A stretch of DNA of 64,000 bases from positions 187,355 to 251,354 of the forward strand of contig NZ_LMSK01000001.1 in NCBI RefSeq assembly GCF_001428385.1, in the 5' to 3' direction. The translations under genes were made by a program, and so were the position numbers. A model generated the notes under the pieces. That model did not search any database. It was not told the DNA's origin and saw only the letters and a list, made by a program, of their open reading frames with translations. Position 1 is the stretch's first letter, and every line of letters begins with the position of its first letter. Of the stretch, positions 58,357 to 64,000 are shown piece by piece. The stretch comes from Rhodanobacter sp. Soil772. GTDB lineage: Bacteria > Pseudomonadota > Gammaproteobacteria > Xanthomonadales > Rhodanobacteraceae.

Positions 58357-59949
58357 GTGATCAAGCGTTGCATGTTGGTGATGATGTGTCTGGGAGTCAG
58401 CGGGATGGCCGTGGCGCAGGAGCCGGTGGACCTGGACATGGTCAGCCGCATCCGCCAGGAGGCGTTTCATCGTTCGCAGGTGATGGCGACTTTCAGCCAC
58501 CTGACCGAGAACATTGGTCCGCGTCTGACCAATTCGCCGCAGATGGCGCAGGCCAATGCCTGGACCCGCGGGAAGTTCAACGACTGGGGCCTGGCCAACG
58601 TTCACGACGAGGCCTTCGACGACTTCGGCCGCGGCTGGGAGTTCAGCGACGCCAGCGTGGAAATGCTCAGCCCGCGCACGCTGCCGCTGCATGCGCTGCC
58701 CAAGGCGTGGACGCCCGGCACCAACGGCCCGGTCGAGGGCGAGGTGATGGCGGTCACGATCAAGAAGCTCGCCGACCTTGAGAAATACAAGGGCAAGCTG
58801 GCGGGCAAGATCCTGTTGTTGAACGAAGCGCGCGAATACAAGCGCGGCGTCGAAGCGGATTCGCACCGCCACGACGAGGCCGGCCTGGCCGAACTGCAGG
58901 CGTTTGCCGTGCCCAAGGATGCCGACAAGGATCGCGCCAAGCGGATCAAGACCTACACCGAGCGCCAGGAGTTGACTCGCGCCGCCAACGAATTCTTCGT
59001 CGCCGAAGGCGTGCTGGCCACCCTCAGCATCAGCGGCTGGGACAACGGCATCATCCGCGTCGGCGGCGGTGGCTCGCGCAAGGCCGGTGAATCCGTTGGC
59101 GTGCCGGAGCTGGCGATGGCGGCCGAGCACTACAACCAGCTGGCGCGCGCGATCGAGCGCAAGCAGGCGGTGAAGCTGCGGGTGAACGTGAAAGCACGCT
59201 TCACCGACGAGGCCAACCAGCCCGGCTACAACACCGTGGCCGAGATCCCGGGCAGCGGCAGCAAGGCCGGCGAGATCGTCATGCTGGGCGCGCACATGGA
59301 TTCCTGGCACACCGGTACCGGCGCGGCCGACAACGCCGCCGGCGTGGCGGTGATGATGGAAGCCATGCGCATCCTCAAGGCAGTGGGCGCCAAGCCCAGA
59401 CGCACCATCCGCGTGGCGCTGTGGAGCGGTGAGGAGCAGGGCCTGATCGGTTCGCAGGCGTACGTGTCCAAGCACTTCGCCGCGTATCCGGAGCCGACCG
59501 ATCCCAAGCAGAAGGCGTTGCCGGCGTCGCTGCGCGAACCGACCGGTGCGCTGCAGAAGACGCGCGACTACGACCGCTTCTCGGCCTACTTCAACATGGA
59601 CAACGGCTCGGGCCGCTTCCGCGGCATCTACGCCCAGGAAAACCTGGCAGTGATGCCGATCTTCAAGGCCTGGCTGGAGCCGTTCCACGACGTCGGCGCC
59701 ACCACCGTGGTCACCCGCAACACCGGCAGCACCGACCACATCGCGTTCGATCGCGCTGGTCTGCCGGGGTTCCAGTTTATCCAGGATCGCCTGGACTACT
59801 TCAGCAACGTCCATCACAGCCACCTGGACACCTGGGACCATGCCGAGCCGGAAGACCTGAAGCAGGCGGCAGCCATCGTCGCGTCCTTCGTCTATCACGC
59901 CGCCATGCGCGAGGAAAAACTGCCGCGCAAGCCGCTGCTGGAAGGCTGA
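58357..59949 (+). CDS. M28 family zinc aminopeptidase, exported
   Basis: From GTG 58357 the 530-residue protein has a signal peptide (MIKRCMLVMMCLGVSGMAVAQ), supported by AGGGGA a few bases upstream. A PA-like insert is followed by the M28 metal site: HMDSWHTGTGAADNAAG (His and bridging Asp), SGEEQGLIGSQAY (Glu pair), NMDNGSGR (Asp) and HHSHLDTWDH (His). This is the layout of secreted co-catalytic two-zinc aminopeptidases and carboxypeptidases. It probably degrades peptides in the periplasm or medium. Confidence 0.9.
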   Translation: MIKRCMLVMMCLGVSGMAVAQEPVDLDMVSRIRQEAFHRSQVMATFSHLTENIGPRLTNSPQMAQANAWTRGKFNDWGLANVHDEAFDDFGRGWEFSDASVEMLSPRTLPLHALPKAWTPGTNGPVEGEVMAVTIKKLADLEKYKGKLAGKILLLNEAREYKRGVEADSHRHDEAGLAELQAFAVPKDADKDRAKRIKTYTERQELTRAANEFFVAEGVLATLSISGWDNGIIRVGGGGSRKAGESVGVPELAMAAEHYNQLARAIERKQAVKLRVNVKARFTDEANQPGYNTVAEIPGSGSKAGEIVMLGAHMDSWHTGTGAADNAAGVAVMMEAMRILKAVGAKPRRTIRVALWSGEEQGLIGSQAYVSKHFAAYPEPTDPKQKALPASLREPTGALQKTRDYDRFSAYFNMDNGSGRFRGIYAQENLAVMPIFKAWLEPFHDVGATTVVTRNTGSTDHIAFDRAGLPGFQFIQDRLDYFSNVHHSHLDTWDHAEPEDLKQAAAIVASFVYHAAMREEKLPRKPLLEG

Positions 59950-59972
59950 TTCCCAACAGGGCTGGTTGCACT

Positions 59973-59997
59973 GACGGGCCGGTCTTGCCGGCCCGTC
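59973..59997 (+). terminator. Hairpin after M28 peptidase
   Basis: GACGGGCCGG pairs perfectly with CCGGCCCGTC across a 5-nt loop, 23 nt past the stop. Only a short T run follows, so it is likely but not strong. Confidence 0.65.
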
Positions 59998-60037
59998 GTC
60001 ATTTCGGAAAAGGCGTCGTGGGCAACGCGGGCTCGTC

Positions 60038-60583
60038 TTATTTCGCGAGCGCCTTTACCGCGCCCAGCGTCTCCTGCACGTGCTGCTTCGGGTTCAGGTT
60101 CGAATAGACGTGCACGATCTTCCCCGACGGGGCGATCACATACGAGGTGCGGTCCGACCAGCCGGGCCGCATCAACAGCAGCGCGTCATACGCCTTGGCA
60201 ATCTTCGCGCCGTCGTCGGCGGCGACCGGGAACTTGCCGCCGCAGTGCTCGGTTTCCTTCGAGAAAGCCGCCAGCTCCGTGATATTGCCGGCGGTGACGC
60301 CGATCACGGTGGCGTGCTGCGCCTTGAACTGGTCGATGGCCTCCGAGAACAGGTGCGCCTCCAGATTGCAGCCCGAGGTGTGCGCGGCAGGGAAGAAGTA
60401 CACCACCACGGGACCCTTCTTCAGGGCGTCGGCAAGCTTGAACGTGAAGGGCTGGCCGGCGAGATAGGCCGGCGCGGAAAAGTCGGGCGCCTGGGTGCCT
60501 TCCTTCAGCGCTGCAAATGCCGGCAGTGCGAGGGTAGCGGTGCCGACGAGGGTGAGGGCTGCGAGTTTCAACAAGGCGTTCAT
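60038..60583 (-). CDS. Exported peroxiredoxin (AhpC/TSA, BCP-like)
   Basis: The 181-residue protein has a signal peptide (LLKLAALTLVGTATLALPAFA). The peroxiredoxin core is APDFSAP followed by VVVYFFPAAHTSGCNLEA, in which Thr69 and the peroxidatic Cys72 form the PxxxT(x)xC site. A second cysteine in KETEHCGGKF may resolve it, and RTSYVIAPSGKIVHVYSN is the late strand. It reduces peroxides in the periplasm; the reductant is unknown. Confidence 0.9.
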   Translation of the reverse strand: MNALLKLAALTLVGTATLALPAFAALKEGTQAPDFSAPAYLAGQPFTFKLADALKKGPVVVYFFPAAHTSGCNLEAHLFSEAIDQFKAQHATVIGVTAGNITELAAFSKETEHCGGKFPVAADDGAKIAKAYDALLLMRPGWSDRTSYVIAPSGKIVHVYSNLNPKQHVQETLGAVKALAK

Positions 60584-60809
60584 GGGGGATTCCTCTGACT
60601 GATAGGCCAGTCGATTTATACGCCAGAAGTGCCCGGACAGGTGCCGCCATGGCCCGGGAGTCCGTGTTGATTCCCGCTGGACCGGCAGGAGGAGTCATGG
60701 CCATGGCTCCTTTTTCCGGGTTCAGCCGCCGGGCGGGAGTTCTGGTATGTTGGCGCCGGGGAACGCGCTTGCATGTCCATTCGCATCTATCCGGCGGGAG
60801 GTCAGCCAC

Positions 60810-61196
60810 ATGGGCCACGACAAGTCACGCTCGAGCGTCTCGGTCGGCACGGTCGACTGGAGTGATCCGGACCTGGATGCGCTGCTGCAGAAAGTCGACG
60901 GCTGGCGGCTCGACAACCGCAGCGACCATCCGCCGCAGGAAGTGCAGATCCACATCAGCTCCGGATGGACGTCCAATTCCGTCGTCAGCAAGCCCGCGCA
61001 GCTGATCTGGATGGATGAGCAAACCATGGTGGTGGTGACCCGGTTTCCGGTTCCGCAAGGCGACCACGTACGCGTGGATAGCCAGCATGCGGACGGCACG
61101 CGCACCGTGTGGGGCTGGCTGGTCGAAGGACGCGAGGGTTCCCGCGCCGGAGATCGCGAACAGGGCCTGTTCCTGAACAAGTTGCGCATCGGCTGA
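60810..61196 (+). CDS. Hypothetical protein, possibly PilZ-like
   Basis: The 128-residue protein (MGHDKSRSSVSVGTVDWSDPDL) has mixed beta strands (EVQIHISSGWTSNSVV, AQLIWMDEQTMVVVTRF, GDHVRVDSQHADGTRTVWGWLV) and a final EQGLFLNKLRI. The strand spacing loosely recalls PilZ or small barrel folds, but the c-di-GMP RxxxR motif is not evident. GGGAGGT 7 nt before ATG 60810 supports the start. Function unknown. Confidence 0.65.
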   Translation: MGHDKSRSSVSVGTVDWSDPDLDALLQKVDGWRLDNRSDHPPQEVQIHISSGWTSNSVVSKPAQLIWMDEQTMVVVTRFPVPQGDHVRVDSQHADGTRTVWGWLVEGREGSRAGDREQGLFLNKLRIG

Positions 61197-61376
61197 CGGC
61201 GCGGCAGCAGGCACGAAAATGGCTCCAGGGACGGCCGGAGTCTGATGCGGTGGGAGTGTCGCGCAACAGGCGGGCGGAGTTCCGGGCGAGTCAGCCCAGT
61301 CCGTTCGATGCTGTGCGAAGGGTCAGCCCAGAGTGCGCTTTTTCGCAAATCGCCTCTGGTTCCGACACCTGAAATT

Positions 61377-63158
61377 TCAGGCTTCGACCAGGCTGCCGTT
61401 CTCGGTGTCGGCGATGACGCGATTGCGCCCGCCGCGCTTGGCGCGATAAAGCGCCGTATCCGCTGCCGTGCAAAGCCGCTGCAGCTCGTAGCCGGAAGTG
61501 CCGGTGAAGGCCAGGCCGACGCTGGCGGAAATCGACACGCCACTCCCGTCTTTTTCGATCGTCGTTGTTCCGATGGCAACCCGGATGCGATCGGCGATAT
61601 CCAGCCCCTGGTCGCGGGAGCAGTCGTGCAGCAGGATGCCGAATTCCTCGCCGCCCAGACGGCCAAACAAATCGGTTGAGCGCAATTGTTGTTGGCAAAT
61701 GGCGACGGTACGCCGCAGCACGGTATCGCCCATGGCGTGGCCGTGGGTATCGTTGACCTGCTTGAAGTGGTCCAGGTCGATGGATATCAGGCAGGCATGG
61801 CCGAGCTTCTTCTCCAGCAGGCGCAAGACGCGATCGGCCTCATTGATGAAGTGCTGGTGGTTGTAGATGCCGGTAAGTCCGTCGCGGTTGGCCATGTGCT
61901 TGAAACGCCTCTGCGAGCGCATGGTGCGGAACAGCCAGAGTGCGATGGCTGCCAGCAAGATGATCAACAGCGTGATGTAGAGCCGGCTGTTCTCCGCGGC
62001 CTTGGTGTCCAGCGCCTGCTGCAGCTTGAGGACGCTGTTCTGCTTGCCGAGCTCTTCGGTTTCCAGCTTGCGGGTCAGGACCTTCTGCTGCACCGTTTGA
62101 TAGGCCAATGCCTGTGCCGCGGCATCATCGAGCGAGCCCTTGTTCTGGGCGACATAGTGTTCGTAGTAGGCGAGTGCGGAAGCTGCGTTGCCGTGGCGCT
62201 TCGCGACCCGGTAGAGCACCCCGTAGGCATCCATAAGGTAGTCGTTGATGTCGTCCGGGCTGGCCATCGCCACGGCGTCGAGCGCCGCCTTTCGGGCGTC
62301 TTCATCTTTACCAAGTTGCTCATACGCCTGAGCTCGCTGCACCTGCGCGGACAGCGTGTGCGGGTAGTAATGGTTGACCCGGATGCTCGGCGCTATCCGG
62401 TCGAGCAGCGACAACGCTTTGGCGGGCTGGTGTTCTTCCAGGAAGAGCGTGCTAAGGATGAGCTGCCCAGTTGTTGTCATGATGGGCTGTCGAGCCGCTT
62501 CGCACGTATCGATGACCTGCTTCAGCTCCGGGCTCGAGGATGTGAGCCGCTTGGCGTTATAGAGCGCGGCAACCAGCTTGGAACGCGAGTAGCACGAGGT
62601 CGTATCTGAAGGAACGGTGTCCTCCATCATATGGGCGTACTTGATCGCCAGATCCGTCTGTCCGGCCAGGTTCAACGTCTGGGACAGATAGCTGAGAACC
62701 TGGAGGCGGACCGCCTTGTCCTGGATCCGGGGTAGGTCGATCGCGAGCTGTTGGGCCAACTTGAAGGCGTCTTCGTAGCGATGACCGACCGCCAGGTTGT
62801 TCATGAGCAGCGCCGATGCCTTGGTGGCAAGCGTCGGATCGCCTGAATGATCGATCACATCGTGCAGCGGTTTTTCCGCGGCGGCGAATTTGCCACCCAT
62901 CGAAAACTCAAGCGCATCGAGATAACGCAGGTGCCATTGCTCGGCCGTGGTGAGTACGGGCGACTCGCGATGGATCTGCGCCAGCCGTTCGGCGAACTGC
63001 CGGTGGTCCTTGATGCGCAGATCCTCAGTCTGGTCGAGGAATGCGCTTGCGTCGGTGATCCTGGGAGTATCGGTGGCGTGGTTTGCCTGCATCAGTGCGC
63101 ACAAAAGCAGGCCCGCCAAAGCGGTCCCCAGTCGTCTTCCCTGCTGACCGATGAGCAC
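61377..63158 (-). CDS. TPR-containing diguanylate cyclase (GGDEF)
   Basis: The 593-residue protein starts at GTG 63158 with an export signal. A periplasmic region of TPR-like helices covers residues 50-360 (KFAAAEKPLHDVIDHSG, NLAGQTDLAIKYAHMME, QLGKDEDARKAALDA). A coiled coil, then a membrane helix at about 393-410 (LYITLLIILLAAIALWLF), leads to a GGDEF domain: GLTGIYNHQHF, and GGEEF at 502-506. The inhibitory I-site RSTD at 493-496 is present, so it should make c-di-GMP with product feedback. It begins 11 nt after the borosin-like precursor stop and shares its operon. Confidence 0.9.
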   Translation of the reverse strand: MLIGQQGRRLGTALAGLLLCALMQANHATDTPRITDASAFLDQTEDLRIKDHRQFAERLAQIHRESPVLTTAEQWHLRYLDALEFSMGGKFAAAEKPLHDVIDHSGDPTLATKASALLMNNLAVGHRYEDAFKLAQQLAIDLPRIQDKAVRLQVLSYLSQTLNLAGQTDLAIKYAHMMEDTVPSDTTSCYSRSKLVAALYNAKRLTSSSPELKQVIDTCEAARQPIMTTTGQLILSTLFLEEHQPAKALSLLDRIAPSIRVNHYYPHTLSAQVQRAQAYEQLGKDEDARKAALDAVAMASPDDINDYLMDAYGVLYRVAKRHGNAASALAYYEHYVAQNKGSLDDAAAQALAYQTVQQKVLTRKLETEELGKQNSVLKLQQALDTKAAENSRLYITLLIILLAAIALWLFRTMRSQRRFKHMANRDGLTGIYNHQHFINEADRVLRLLEKKLGHACLISIDLDHFKQVNDTHGHAMGDTVLRRTVAICQQQLRSTDLFGRLGGEEFGILLHDCSRDQGLDIADRIRVAIGTTTIEKDGSGVSISASVGLAFTGTSGYELQRLCTAADTALYRAKRGGRNRVIADTENGSLVEA

Positions 63159-63169
63159 GGTGCGAGAGG

Positions 63170-63478
63170 TTATTGTTTGTGCGGCGTACGTTTGTGCGGC
63201 GGGCTGTGACCGGGATCGGGCGGACGATGCGGCTTGTCGTCGCCGTCATGGTCCGGCTCGTCCTCCTCATGTCCAGGCGCATTGGTGATCTGCGGTACCC
63301 GATTCGGCTGGTGTCCGAATTCTTCGGACAGAAGCGAGCTGTCGCCCGCCGCGACGGCAGACTTGAGGGCCTCGGACGCCTTCGCCTGTTCGAGAATGGA
63401 CGCTAGCTCGTCGACAGATGCGTGGCGCAGCGTGGCGTTCCGGCCGATGGCTTCTAGAAGTTCGATCGTGTCCGACAT
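63170..63478 (-). CDS. Putative borosin-type RiPP precursor peptide (separate from the methyltransferase)
   Basis: The 102-residue peptide has an N-terminal helical part MSDTIELLEAIGRNATLRHA followed by SVDELASILEQAKASEALKSAVAAGDSSLLSEEFG. The pattern (LGxxAxL.., a second helix, then AGDxxxL) is like the borosin-binding domain of SonA from Shewanella as I remember it. The tail from about residue 55 is very different: PNRVPQITNAPG, then Glu/Asp/His/Pro-rich to HKRTPHKQ. That part could be the core that is backbone N-methylated. It lies 57 nt after the methyltransferase-like gene. It has no signal peptide. An unrelated acidic helper protein cannot be excluded. Confidence 0.65.
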   Translation of the reverse strand: MSDTIELLEAIGRNATLRHASVDELASILEQAKASEALKSAVAAGDSSLLSEEFGHQPNRVPQITNAPGHEEDEPDHDGDDKPHRPPDPGHSPPHKRTPHKQ

Positions 63479-63535
63479 GTTTTCCCCCTGTTCCCACGTA
63501 TCCGTTTTGCGAGCACTGCGGATCGCCGCAGTGTG

Positions 63536-64000
63536 TCAAGCGATGGAAGCTTCCTTGTCCAGTGCCGCCAGCCGTTCACGCATGGCTGGATTCTGCTTCA
63601 AGGGCGCGCCGGGCGGTAGCACGACCGTCTCCTCGGCGGTCAATTCGGCGCCGGGCAAGTCGCGCAGCGCCATGCGGCGGATCCGCGGTTTCTGGATCGG
63701 CAAGGTGGCGCCGCGATAGATGATCACCTCGTGGTCGAGCGGATAGTCCGCGCTCAGCACGTCCACCAGTGCCTGCCGGTAGGCCGGCCCGGTGGAAAAG
63801 CGTTTCAGGGACAGATCACCCACCAGTCCGACTTGCCACAGCACCAGATAGCCGGCCGGATCAATCCGCCGTTCGTAGAAAAGCAGCTGGCTGGCCTCAA
63901 AGTGCTGGCAGCCGAAGCGGCCCGGGTCGATGCCCAGGTCGGCGTAGAGGCAGTCCTCGGCGGAAATGCCCGGTTCCATGTGCGCCTTGAAGCCTTCCGC
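63536..64000 (-). CDS. Putative borosin backbone N-methyltransferase (TP-methylase fold), 5' end outside window
   Basis: Only the C-terminal 154 residues are in the window; the frame is open at the edge. MEPGISAEDCLYADLGIDPGRFGCQHFEASQLLF, then YLVLWQVGLVGDL and VLPPGAPLKQNPAMRERLAAL, match the second half of SonM/OphMA-type alpha-N-methyltransferases, which use the tetrapyrrole-methylase fold and SAM to methylate peptide bonds. GVSAEDCLFADLxxDP and the PPxxxxxxN..RL ending are the parts I recognise. The catalytic N-terminal tyrosines and the SAM loop lie outside. It is the first visible gene of the leftward operon with the precursor and the GGDEF gene. Confidence 0.75.
   Translation of the reverse strand, partial: AEGFKAHMEPGISAEDCLYADLGIDPGRFGCQHFEASQLLFYERRIDPAGYLVLWQVGLVGDLSLKRFSTGPAYRQALVDVLSADYPLDHEVIIYRGATLPIQKPRIRRMALRDLPGAELTAEETVVLPPGAPLKQNPAMRERLAALDKEASIA

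Noticed and set aside
63170-63478. Alternative reading of the precursor as a Nif11- or NHLP-type leader peptide
   Set aside because: No Gly-Gly cleavage motif or lanthipeptide/radical-SAM enzyme nearby, while the adjacent gene has borosin methyltransferase signatures; still not fully excluded.

Overview
The window looks like chromosomal DNA of a high-GC gammaproteobacterium. Gene content and several protein sequences (alpha-amino acid ester hydrolase, IcmF, M28 and GH3 exoenzymes, TonB receptor paired with a TPR-sulfotransferase, many REP-like palindromes) fit the order Xanthomonadales/Lysobacterales, most likely a Rhodanobacter- or Dyella-like member of the Rhodanobacteraceae. This placement is inferred from remembered relatives; no 16S rRNA or other marker is in the window. 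No tRNA, rRNA or CRISPR array was seen.

Layout. 1-11.1 kb is ordinary core genome: end of an enoyl-CoA hydratase, an FKBP isomerase, a tight DUF1289/NUDIX/sulfurtransferase operon, a second crotonase, a DUF4139 protein, GNAT and AraC genes, thioesterase-uvrA, a DUF2059 protein and rplU-rpmA. 11.2-14.6 kb has obgE and a Fur-box-controlled iron-uptake operon (cupredoxin, FTR1 permease, unknown exported protein). 14.6-20.8 kb has MCC beta subunit and a leftward amine-catabolism-like group (trimethylamine-dehydrogenase-type flavoprotein, APC permease, Rieske oxygenase). 21-31 kb has the TPR-sulfotransferase/TonB receptor pair, an Ala-rich lipoprotein, thiolase and a lipoprotein subtilase autotransporter. 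30.8-38 kb has isovaleryl-CoA dehydrogenase, a PLD/cardiolipin-synthase-like enzyme, leucine dehydrogenase, an M48 lipoprotein protease and a TetR/hydrolase pair.

38-53 kb is the accessory part. icmF (fused isobutyryl-CoA mutase) is followed by a nucleotidyltransferase/small-ORF cassette, then by a diverged second copy of the icmF 3' end, and then by an AT-richer gene encoding a SIR2 domain + P-loop NTPase + C-terminal repeat protein, which looks like a STAND/Avs-type anti-phage protein. Downstream are transposase wreckage, a RAYT fragment, one intact IS3-family element, REP-like debris and several pseudogenes (dihydrofolate-reductase-like, LysR, membrane protein).

53-64 kb returns to ordinary genes (GH3 beta-glucosidase, DUF899, Rid protein, bactofilin operon, M28 peptidase, peroxiredoxin, GGDEF protein). 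It ends in a leftward operon whose first two visible genes look like a split borosin RiPP pathway: a tetrapyrrole-methylase-type peptide backbone N-methyltransferase (cut by the window edge) and a separate precursor with a His/Pro/Asp-rich tail, followed at once by a TPR-GGDEF protein.

Metabolic theme: leucine dehydrogenase, isovaleryl-CoA dehydrogenase, MCC beta, crotonases, thiolase and IcmF together point to branched-chain amino acid and short acyl-CoA catabolism, with the genes scattered and not in one liu operon. The two strongest leads for unusual biology are the borosin-like locus at the right edge and the SIR2-NTPase defence candidate behind the duplicated icmF end.
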